Source: Streptomyces phaeolivaceus (lineage in GTDB: Bacteria > Actinomycetota > Actinomycetes > Streptomycetales > Streptomycetaceae). From it: a DNA stretch of 64,000 bases. The notes under the pieces were generated by a model. It was given only the letters and a program-made list of their open reading frames with translations. It had not been told where the DNA came from and did not search any database. The DNA lies in the NCBI RefSeq assembly GCF_009184865.1, contig NZ_CP045096.1:6262001-6326000 (forward strand). Reading direction: 5' to 3'. This document shows positions 56,638 to 64,000 of this stretch, piece after piece; the stretch's first letter is position 1, and every line of letters begins with the position of its first letter. The position numbers were made by a program, and so were the translations under genes.

Positions 56638-58151
56638 CCAAGGCCGTGAAGTTAGGGCTTTGGGAGCGTTGGCAAGTGCGCTCTGGTTCTATGGCTTCTT
56701 GGAACGTGGGAAGCGGAGCCCCGGTAGAACTGGCAGTCGACCAAGACAGCCGTTCACAGGACCGGAGGCTCCGCTGTCCGATCAGTGTGTCATCACGCGG
56801 GAAATCACGGTAGCCAAGGGCGTGTTCGCCCCGGGGCATCTGGGGGAACTCACCCGGATCATCCCGTTCGAGATGGTCGATGCGGTCCTTGCCGAGACCG
56901 GTGCTGTCCAGCAACGGCTGCGGAAGATTCCCGCCCGGGTGGTGGTCTACCTGCTGCTGGCCGCGGCCCTGTTCGAGGACTGCGGCTACCTGGCCGTCTG
57001 GCGCAGGCTCACCGCCGCGCTGGAGACGATACCGGTCGTGAAGATCACCGGCGCGGGGCTCTGGGACGCCCGCAGGCGTCTGGGCGTGCGGCCCATGCGG
57101 GCCCTGTTCGATCTGCTGCGCGGGCCGGCCACGGTGATCCGCACCCGCGGCGCCCGCTTCAAGGGCCTGCTGGCCGTTGCGATCGACGGCACCTACCTCG
57201 ACGTTCCCGACAGCCCGCCGCACCGGGCCCGTCTGGGCAAGGGGTCCAACCGGTTCGGAACTGCCGGCTACCCGCAGATCTGCCTGACCGCGCTGGTGGC
57301 CTGTGGCACCCGGGCGATCCTGGATGCCGCCTTCGGACCGCGCTCCCAGGGAGAGACCGGACACGGCAGGCGGCTCATGCGCTCCCTGCACGCCGGAATG
57401 ATCGTCCTGCTGGACCGGGGCTTTTCGGGCAACGCGTTCCTGACAGCCGTCGCCGCCACCGAAGCCTCCTTCCTCGCACGCATCACTGCCACCCGCAAAC
57501 CTCCCGTCCTGGCCCGCTTCGGCGACGGCTCCCACCTCTCCCGCTTCGGCGCCCTCGAGGTCCGCATCATCGAATGCGAGATCACCGTCACCACCAGCCA
57601 GGGCCGCCGCACCGGGCTCTACCGGCTGGCCACCAACCTCCTGGACCACCACCGCTACCCGGCATCCGACCTGGTCAGTCTGTATCACGAGCGGTGGGAA
57701 GTGGAGTCCGCCTACTTCGCGATCAAGAAAACGATGCTGGGCCGGCGGGTCCTGCGCTCCACCACTCCGCCCGGCATCGCCCAGGAGGTCTACGCCCTGC
57801 TGAGCGCCTACCAGGCCCTGCGGATCGCTATCGCCGACGCCACCGGGGCCACACCCGGAACAGACCCGGACCGGGCCAGCTTCAGCGTTGCCCTGCGATG
57901 CGCCCGCGACCAGATCGTCCAGGCCGCGGGCATCATCGCCGGCACCACGATCGACCTCGTCGGGACGATCGGCCGAACCGTCCTGGAACACCTCATGCCC
58001 GCCCGCCGCCTCCGCATCAGCCCCCGCGCAGTGAAACGACCCCTGTCCCGATACGCCTACAAAAGCCTCAATATCGACCGACGCACCTACACAGCCACCC
58101 TCAGCATCAACATCTTGACGCCGACGATCAGCCCATAACTTCACGGCCTTG
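56638..58151 (+). mobile_element. IS4-family insertion sequence, complete
   Basis: A 1.5-kb element with terminal inverted repeats CAAGGCCGTGAAGTTA(G/T)GGGCT at 56639 and, complemented, ending at 58151. It is flanked by a 9-bp direct repeat CCCCTTAGG (56629-56637 and 58152-58160), the target duplication. It carries one transposase gene with full catalytic residues. Intact ends and target duplication indicate a recent insertion. It landed directly behind a palindromic repeat array. Confidence 0.93.
56774..58138 (+). CDS. IS4-family transposase
   Basis: A 454-residue DDE transposase. The N-terminal domain has VFAPGHLGELTRIIPFEMVDAVLAETGAVQQRLRKIPARVVVYLLLA, the IS4 N-terminal domain. Catalytic residues: first Asp in LLAVAIDGTYLDVPDS, second Asp in MIVLLDRGFSGNAF, Glu in the YREK signature YHERWEVESAYFAIK (Y-x2-R-x3-E-x6-K, exact). 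The best ribosome site, GGAGG (56764-56768), is 5 nt before a CTG codon at 56774 (LSDQCVITREITVAKG), so a CTG start is likely; related elements have GTG there, as I recall. A TTG at 56660 in the same frame is an alternative. Confidence 0.93.
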   Translation: MSDQCVITREITVAKGVFAPGHLGELTRIIPFEMVDAVLAETGAVQQRLRKIPARVVVYLLLAAALFEDCGYLAVWRRLTAALETIPVVKITGAGLWDARRRLGVRPMRALFDLLRGPATVIRTRGARFKGLLAVAIDGTYLDVPDSPPHRARLGKGSNRFGTAGYPQICLTALVACGTRAILDAAFGPRSQGETGHGRRLMRSLHAGMIVLLDRGFSGNAFLTAVAATEASFLARITATRKPPVLARFGDGSHLSRFGALEVRIIECEITVTTSQGRRTGLYRLATNLLDHHRYPASDLVSLYHERWEVESAYFAIKKTMLGRRVLRSTTPPGIAQEVYALLSAYQALRIAIADATGATPGTDPDRASFSVALRCARDQIVQAAGIIAGTTIDLVGTIGRTVLEHLMPARRLRISPRAVKRPLSRYAYKSLNIDRRTYTATLSINILTPTISP

Positions 58152-58268
58152 CCCCTTAGGCGCCCAAGGGGGGCAAAGGGGCACAGCCCCTTGAGGATGG
58201 GACGGGTAGGGGCGGCGGGGGCGACACCCCCTCCCCGACTCCCCCTCAACCAAGCCACGATGTCCCCC

Positions 58269-58406
58269 ATGACACCCTCCCACCCCCATCCCCACGCTCA
58301 CCCCTCCCACACCACCCGAGCCCACTCCTTCAACACGGCCGCAGCCCAGTACGCGGCAAACCGCCCCTCCTACCCACCCACCCTCTTCGACACCATCGAA
58401 GCCCTG
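58269..58406 (+). pseudogene. N-terminal remnant of a class I SAM-dependent methyltransferase
   Basis: The plus-strand reading from ATG 58269 gives a His/Pro-rich start, then HSFNTAAAQYAANRPSYPPTLFDTIEAL. This matches the N-terminus of Streptomyces methyltransferases (FxxxAxxYAxxRPxYPxxLFD). From about 58410 the frame is only the antisense of the SulP gene; the SAM-binding GxGxG part is missing. So a methyltransferase gene has been cut and joined to the 3' end of SulP. The remnant overlaps the SulP stop (58370) on the other strand. Confidence 0.7.
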
Positions 58407-59932
58407 TCCCCCCGCCCCTCCGCCTCGCCCTCCGTCCCGTCCTCCGTCCCGTCCTCCCGCCCCACGGCCCACCTCGCCCCCCAGGCCTCCAAAGCCGCCC
58501 CGCACGCATGGTCCACATGCCACAGCCCGCCCAGCTCCAGCCGCACCCCCCGCCCCCGAGGCACTCCCTCCAACGCGTCCAGCAGCTTCGGCAACCGCAA
58601 GAACGTCGCGTTCCCGGCCACCCGCACCACCACCCCCGCGTCCCCCCGGTCCTCGACCTCCACCCGCACCTGGCTGATGTCCCACGCGGTCTTGGCCACC
58701 GCCACCGCGAGCCCCACCAGCACCCCCGCGAACAGGCTCCACACCACGATCGTCAGGGCGGTCACCCCCAGCACCACCAACTCGCCGCGATCCCGCCCCC
58801 GCCACAGCACCCGCACCTCCCGTACGGGCACGAGCCGACATCCCATGTGCACCAGTAGCCCGGCCCACGCCGCGACCGGAACCACGCCGACCGCCCCGGG
58901 CAGCAGGGCGGCGAACAGCAACAGCCACACGCCGGGCAACACCCGCGCGGCCTTGGCTCGCACGCCTGCCCGAATCTCCCCGGAGGGAGCGCCCATGTCC
59001 CCGGAGGGGGCGCCCCCGCCCGCGCTCCGCACCATCAGTGCCGTCATGGGCAGCGCCCCGAGCGCCCCGCACACCACGTTCCCGGCGCCCTGGGCGACCA
59101 ACTCCCGGTCGTAGTCGGTCTTCCGACCGTCCTGCCGCTGATCCACGGCCGCCGCGCAGAACAACGACTCGGCGGAAGCGATCAGCGCGAGGGCGAGCAC
59201 GGTCCCGACCACCCCGACCTCCACCAGTAGCCCCAGGTCATCGTCCGACGGCACCCGCACCGCCTCCCACAGCCCCCGCGCCTCGACCCGCCGCACCCCC
59301 AGATCGAACACCCCGGTCACCAGGGCCGCACCCCCGACGGCCACCAACGGCGCCGGAACCCGACACGCCCCCCACCGCCACCGAGGCCACAGCACGAGTA
59401 CGCCCACGGTGGCACCCCCGATCGCGAGCGCCACGGGATCGACGGCACCGGGCAGCGAACCGAGCCCCGCGAACCTCTCGATCCCCCCACCAGCGGGCAC
59501 GCCCACATCCCCCAGGGCGTACGACTGCCCCGCCACCAGCAGCAGCCCGATCCCGGCGAACATCCCCTGCACCACGGCCACCGACACGGCCCGGAACCAC
59601 AGCCCCAGCCGCAACGCCCCCAACCCCAGCTGCACCACCCCGGCCCCGAGCACCACCACCCCCAGCACCGGTAACCCGTACGCCCGCACGGCCTCGTACA
59701 CCAGCACGATCAACCCGGCCGTCGGGCCGCTCACCCGCAGGCCGCTCCCCGGCAGGGCCCCGGCCACCAGCCCCCCGACGATCCCGGTGACCAGCCCCAG
59801 CTCCGCCGGCACCCCCGAGGCCACCGCGACCCCGACGCACAGCGGCAACGCCACGAGAAACACCCCGACCGAGCCGGCCAACTCCCTTCGCCACCGGGCC
59901 CACGATCGACATCGGTCTGGGGCGTTACGCAC
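58370..59932 (-). CDS. SulP-family (SLC26) inorganic anion transporter
   Basis: A 520-residue transporter with about 11-12 membrane helices. It starts with VGVFLVALPLCVGVAVASGVPAELGLVTGIVGGLVAGALPGSGLRVSGPTAGL, the SulP signature. ALIASAESLFCAAAVD and YDRELVAQGAGNVVCGALGALPMTALMVRS carry the transport core. A reduced STAS-like domain (about 425-495: GNATFLRLPKLLDALE, HVDHACGAALEAWG) follows. GTG 59932 is preferred because GGAGG is 10 nt before it; GTG 59941 is too close. The final 30 residues (EDGTEDGTEGEAEGRGDRASMVSKRVGG) end in antisense of a methyltransferase remnant, so the natural C-terminus was probably replaced. It could carry sulfate, bicarbonate or similar anions. Confidence 0.88.
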   Translation of the reverse strand: MRNAPDRCRSWARWRRELAGSVGVFLVALPLCVGVAVASGVPAELGLVTGIVGGLVAGALPGSGLRVSGPTAGLIVLVYEAVRAYGLPVLGVVVLGAGVVQLGLGALRLGLWFRAVSVAVVQGMFAGIGLLLVAGQSYALGDVGVPAGGGIERFAGLGSLPGAVDPVALAIGGATVGVLVLWPRWRWGACRVPAPLVAVGGAALVTGVFDLGVRRVEARGLWEAVRVPSDDDLGLLVEVGVVGTVLALALIASAESLFCAAAVDQRQDGRKTDYDRELVAQGAGNVVCGALGALPMTALMVRSAGGGAPSGDMGAPSGEIRAGVRAKAARVLPGVWLLLFAALLPGAVGVVPVAAWAGLLVHMGCRLVPVREVRVLWRGRDRGELVVLGVTALTIVVWSLFAGVLVGLAVAVAKTAWDISQVRVEVEDRGDAGVVVRVAGNATFLRLPKLLDALEGVPRGRGVRLELGGLWHVDHACGAALEAWGARWAVGREDGTEDGTEGEAEGRGDRASMVSKRVGG

Positions 59933-60329
59933 GAGAGACACACCTCCGGCAGCCGAGACGTTCGACAGGAATGCCCGGCACGAGATGCGCAGCCCCCAGT
60001 CAGGGGACGAACCCGACGGTGATCACGAGAACTCGCAACGGGAGACCGCCACACAGCGGCACACACATCACCCGGGCGACATCGCGCGACCGACAGCTTT
60101 ACGACCAGCCCTACGACCAGCCCTACGGCCGACCACGCTCCGCAACCAATTGTCACCCAAAGCGAGCAACCGTCACACCCCCTCTCGGCGATCATCACCC
60201 CGCAACGGAAGCGCACCCCCCCCGGAACCCCACCCTCCGATCACCCCTCCGAGCGCCGGCGCCCCCTGCGCGCCCCGTCCGTGCCCCCGCCCCGCACCCT
60301 CCCTTGACGCCCCACCCGTCCTGCGCAAT
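59933..60329. other. divergent intergenic region, SulP / ABC transporter
   Basis: About 400 bp without a gene I can support. It contains three tandem copies of TACGACCAGCCC-type 12-mers (about 60101-60135) and a somewhat lower GC stretch (60130-60200). At its right end lies the promoter of the ABC transporter: TTGACG at 60304-60309 and CAATAT/AATATT near 60326-60332. A regulator gene, often found here, is absent. Confidence 0.5.
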
Positions 60330-60347
60330 ATTCATCACATGATGAAT
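60304..60347 (+). promoter_or_regulatory. ABC transporter promoter with 18-bp palindromic operator over the start codon
   Basis: TTGACG-N17-AATATT (60304-60332) is a good -35/-10 pair. ATTCATCACATGATGAAT (60330-60347) is a perfect 18-bp palindrome that covers the -10 end, the likely start point and the ATG itself. A TetR- or GntR-type dimer bound there would block transcription and translation. The mRNA may be almost leaderless. Confidence 0.7.
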
Positions 60348-61183
60348 TACTCGCCCGGTGAGCCTCCACCCCCATCGGCCACCCCGGCCGCCTCCCCTCC
60401 GCCCCCCGCCGTCCAGGCCCACGACCTCTCCGTCGCCCGAGGCCCCCGCACGGTCCTCCGCGCCCTCGACTTCGCCGTCCCCCAGGGCCAGATCACCGGC
60501 CTGCTCGGCCCGTCGGGCTGCGGCAAGTCGACCCTGATGCGAGCGATCGTCGGAACCCAGGCCAAGGTCACCGGCACCCTGAACGTCCTCGGCCACCCCG
60601 CGGGCGACGCCACCCTCCGCTCCCGCATCGGCTACGTCACCCAGGCCCCGTCGGTCTACGACGACCTGACCGTCCGCCAGAACCTCGCCTACTTCGCCGC
60701 GATCCTCGACCCCGGCCGCGCCGCCGCCGACCGCCGCCGGGCGAACGTCACCCGGGCCATCACCGACGTGGCCCTCACCACCCACGCCGACGCCCTCGCC
60801 GGCAACCTCTCCGGCGGCCAGCGCAGCCGCGTCTCCCTGGCCGTGGCCCTCCTCGGCACCCCCGAACTCCTGGTCCTCGACGAACCCACCGTCGGCCTCG
60901 ACCCCGTCCTCCGCCGCGAACTGTGGTCCCTCTTCCACACCATCGCCGCCGAGCGCCGGGCCACCCTCCTCATCTCCTCCCATGTCATGGACGAGGCCGA
61001 ACGCTGCCACCGCCTCCTCCTCATGCGCGAGGGCGAGATCCTCGCCGACGACACCCCCGAGGCCCTCCGCACCCGCACCCATGCGGACACCGTCGAAGAG
61101 GCCTTCCTCCGCCTGGTCGACGAGGCCACGGCGACGACCACGGTCACCACGGGAACCGACGCACACCACAAGGAGCCGGCGCG

Positions 61184-61187
<4 letters not shown>
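60339..61187 (+). CDS. ABC transporter ATP-binding protein (DrrA-like)
   Basis: A 282-residue ABC ATPase. Walker A GPSGCGKST (about residue 57), Q-loop VTQAPSVYDDLTVRQNL, signature LSGGQRSRVSLA, Walker B LLVLDEPTVGLDP and the H-loop LISSHVMDEAERC are complete. The order resembles DrrA-type drug or lipid exporters. A Pro/Ser arm of about 20 residues comes first. ATG 60339 or 60342, both inside the operator palindrome. Its stop overlaps the permease ATG (ATGA), so the two subunits are coupled. Confidence 0.95.
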
Positions 61188-62059
<872 letters not shown>

Positions 62060-62171
62060 CGCCCACCGCGCGCGTACCGGCGTTCCGCCCACCGGACACG
62101 CCGACCGGAGGCCCGCCCCCGGTGCGAGGATGGCCCCAGGACGACGCACCCCCCCGGAGGGCACCCGCACC

Positions 62172-62981
62172 ATGAGCCAGAAAGTCGCAGTTCTCGGCAC
62201 CGGCAAGATCGGCGAGGCCCTGCTCAGCGGCATGATCCGAGCCGGCTGGGCGCCCGCCGACCTCCTGGTCACCGCCCGCCGCCCCGAACGCGCCGAAGAG
62301 CTCCGCACCCGCTACGGCGTCACCCCGGTCACCAACGCCGAGGCCGCGAAGACCGCCGACACCCTGATCCTCACGGTCAAGCCCCAGGACATGGGCACCC
62401 TCCTCGACGAACTCGCCCCGCACACCCCCGCCGACCGCCTGGTCATCAGCGGCGCGGCGGGCATCCCCACCTCCTTCTTCGAGGAGCGCCTCGCCGCGGG
62501 CACCCCTGTCGTCCGGGTCATGACGAACACCCCCGCCCTCGTCGACGAGGCCATGTCCGTCATCTCCGCCGGCAGCCACGCGAGCGAGGCCGATCTCGCG
62601 CACGCCGACGAGATCTTCGGCGCCGTCGGCAAGACGCTCCGCGTCCCCGAGTCCCAGCAGGACGCCTGCACCGCCCTCTCCGGCTCCGGCCCGGCGTACT
62701 TCTTCTACCTGGTCGAAGCCATGACCGACGCCGGCATCCTCCTCGGCCTGCCCCGCGACAAGGCCCACGACCTCATCGTCCAGTCCGCCATCGGCGCGGC
62801 CACGATGCTCCGCGACAGCGGCGAACACCCCGTCAAGCTCCGCGAGAACGTCACCTCGCCCGCCGGCACGACGATCAGCGCCATCCGCGAACTCGAGAAC
62901 CACGGAGTACGCGCCGCACTGATCGCCGCGCTGGAGGCCGCCCGCGACCGCAGCCGCGAACTGGCCTCCGGCAACAGCTGA
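62172..62981 (+). CDS. proC: pyrroline-5-carboxylate reductase
   Basis: A 269-residue ProC, which reduces pyrroline-5-carboxylate to proline with NADPH. N-terminal Rossmann motif VAVLGTGKIGEALLSGMIRAGW; LTVKPQDM; VISGAAGIP; VVRVMTNTPALV. The C-terminal signature ALSGSGPAYFFYLVEAMTDAG with HPVKLRENVTSPAGTTISAI is exact for the family. The ATG has GGAGGGCACCC upstream. Single gene, convergent with trpS. Confidence 0.97.
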   Translation: MSQKVAVLGTGKIGEALLSGMIRAGWAPADLLVTARRPERAEELRTRYGVTPVTNAEAAKTADTLILTVKPQDMGTLLDELAPHTPADRLVISGAAGIPTSFFEERLAAGTPVVRVMTNTPALVDEAMSVISAGSHASEADLAHADEIFGAVGKTLRVPESQQDACTALSGSGPAYFFYLVEAMTDAGILLGLPRDKAHDLIVQSAIGAATMLRDSGEHPVKLRENVTSPAGTTISAIRELENHGVRAALIAALEAARDRSRELASGNS

Positions 62982-62993
62982 CGCCGCCCGCGG

Positions 62994-63989
62994 TCAACCG
63001 GCCAGTAGACCGATCGCCCGATACGCCTCGTCCACCCTCGGCCGAGCCATCTCTCTGGCCTTCTCCGCACCCAACCGCAGCACCCCCTCCACATACGAGG
63101 GATCCGCGCACAACTCCTTGTGCTTCTCCTGCACGGGCCTCAGCACCTCGACCACGGCCTCGGCGGTGTCCTTCTTCAGCGCCCCGTACGACTCGTACAC
63201 ACCGCTGAGGTCCTCGGGGGCCCCACCCGTACAGGCCGCGAGGATCTCCAGCAGATTCGCGAGCCCCGGCCGCTCCTCCCGGTCGTAGACGACGTCCCGC
63301 CCGCTGTCGGTCACGGCCCGCATGACCTTCTTCCGCACCACATCCGGCTCGTCCAGCAGATAGACGATCCCCGGCCCGACGTCGTCCGTCTTCCCCATCT
63401 TCGACGTCGGGTCCTGCAGATTCATCACCCGCGCCCCGACCTTCGGCGGAGTGGCCCGCGGCACCACGAACGTCTGCCCGTACCGCTGGTTGAACCGCAC
63501 CGCCAGATCCCGCGTCAGCTCCACATGCTGCGTCTGGTCGTCCCCGACCGGCACCTCGTCGGCCCCGTACGCCAGGATGTCCGCCGCCATGAGCACCGGA
63601 TAAGTCAGCAGCGACAGCCGAACGCTCCCACCGCGCTCCCGCTCCCGCGCCGCCTTCTCCTTGTACTGGATCATCCGCCGCGCCTCACCGTCCGTGGCCA
63701 CGCACTCCAGCAGATACGACAGCCGCGCGTGCTCATCCACATGACTCTGTACGAAGACGGTGCACAGCTCCGGATCCAGCCCCGACGCCAGCAACAGGGT
63801 CGCCGCCTGCCTGCTGAGCCTGCGCACCCGCGCCGGATCGTGGTCCACGGTCAGCGCGTGCAGATCCACGACGCAGAACAAGGCGTCCGTCCGGTGCTGA
63901 TCGACCTCGGCCCACCGCCGTACGGCCCCCAGGTAGTTCCCCAGCGTCAGATGCCCCGTCGGTTTGACCCCGCTGAAGACCCGTGTCAT
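62994..63989 (-). CDS. trpS: tryptophanyl-tRNA synthetase
   Basis: A 331-residue class I synthetase that charges tRNA-Trp. The HIGH-type motif lies in RVFSGVKPTGHLTLGNYLGAV, the Trp pocket region in LTYPVLMAADILAYGADEVPVGDDQTQHVELTRDLAVRFN, and the KMSKS variant is SKMGKTD (about residue 197). Streptomyces often have two TrpRS genes. In S. coelicolor the copy next to proC (SCO3334, from memory) is an auxiliary, indolmycin-resistant enzyme controlled by an upstream attenuator; that leader would lie just beyond the window. Whether this copy is the auxiliary one cannot be decided here. Confidence 0.95.
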   Translation of the reverse strand: MTRVFSGVKPTGHLTLGNYLGAVRRWAEVDQHRTDALFCVVDLHALTVDHDPARVRRLSRQAATLLLASGLDPELCTVFVQSHVDEHARLSYLLECVATDGEARRMIQYKEKAARERERGGSVRLSLLTYPVLMAADILAYGADEVPVGDDQTQHVELTRDLAVRFNQRYGQTFVVPRATPPKVGARVMNLQDPTSKMGKTDDVGPGIVYLLDEPDVVRKKVMRAVTDSGRDVVYDREERPGLANLLEILAACTGGAPEDLSGVYESYGALKKDTAEAVVEVLRPVQEKHKELCADPSYVEGVLRLGAEKAREMARPRVDEAYRAIGLLAG

Positions 63990-64000
63990 CTCTCCACCTC

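Noticed and set aside
56638..58151. IS element as the direct cause of the methyltransferase truncation
   Set aside because: The element has intact target duplications on both sides and lies about 250 bp from the break, so a simple IS-end deletion would not leave this structure.
59971..60342. Plus-strand reading of 123 codons upstream of the ABC transporter
   Set aside because: Composition is Pro/Arg/Thr-rich without domain features, it contains 12-bp repeats, and it overlaps the promoter and operator of the transporter.

Overview
The window is a stretch of very GC-rich chromosome from an actinomycete, almost certainly a Streptomyces species. The reasons are the strong GC bias at third codon positions, frequent GTG starts, Lsr2, the sigE-cseABC envelope-stress cluster, DisA-RadA, and a gene order I recognise from the Streptomyces core chromosome (in S. 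coelicolor the SCO33xx region, recalled and not checked by search). Nearly everything is housekeeping or signalling. I see no biosynthetic cluster, prophage, CRISPR array, tRNA or rRNA gene.

Layout. 0-2.3 kb: end of the folate operon (folP tail, an NTF2-like protein, folB, folK, a DUF3180 membrane protein). 2.3-9.8 kb: membrane phosphatidylglycerol-lysyltransferase-like protein, membrane-anchored esterase, a long acidic coiled-coil membrane protein, and a pair of PH-domain membrane proteins. 9.8-12.1 kb: a stand-alone nuoD paralogue convergent with a MidA/NDUFAF7-like methyltransferase. 12.3-16.9 kb: a two-component system, an ArsR-type regulator and a threonine-aldolase-like enzyme. 17.1-22.6 kb: a tightly coupled cofactor operon (DUF2520 dehydrogenase, panC, nadB, nadC, coaX) for CoA and NAD. 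23-29.2 kb: small proteins, an orphan BlaI-like regulator, argA-like acetyltransferase, lsr2, and clpC with a ClgR-like operator. 29.6-33 kb: secreted M23 peptidase and a TetR/MFS efflux pair.

33.2-38 kb: cseC-cseB-cseA-sigE (read right to left) and mutY. In the known system CseC senses envelope damage, CseB activates sigE, the lipoprotein CseA dampens the response, and SigE drives envelope genes. 38.2-43.3 kb: flavin-dependent oxidoreductase, secreted/anchored protein, disA and radA. 43.5-48.9 kb: secreted hydrolase, an unusual sigma-like/zinc-finger/BACON fusion protein, a Cys-rich protein, and a Ppx/GppA phosphatase. 49.1-56.4 kb: TIM-barrel isomerase with a TetR gene, ilvD, a PQQ-propeller Ser/Thr kinase, an SH3-like protein and a membrane protein. 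56.6-58.2 kb: an intact IS4-family element with a 9-bp target duplication. 58.2-64 kb: a methyltransferase remnant fused tail-to-tail with a SulP transporter, a drug-type ABC transporter, proC and trpS.

A recurring theme is a family of long palindromic repeats sitting just behind stop codons throughout the window, together with microsatellite-like repeats of 6, 9, 15 and 30 bp that extend protein linkers or fill gaps. These, the sigma/ZAS/BACON fusion, the nuoD/MidA pairing and the SulP-methyltransferase junction are the parts most worth a second look.
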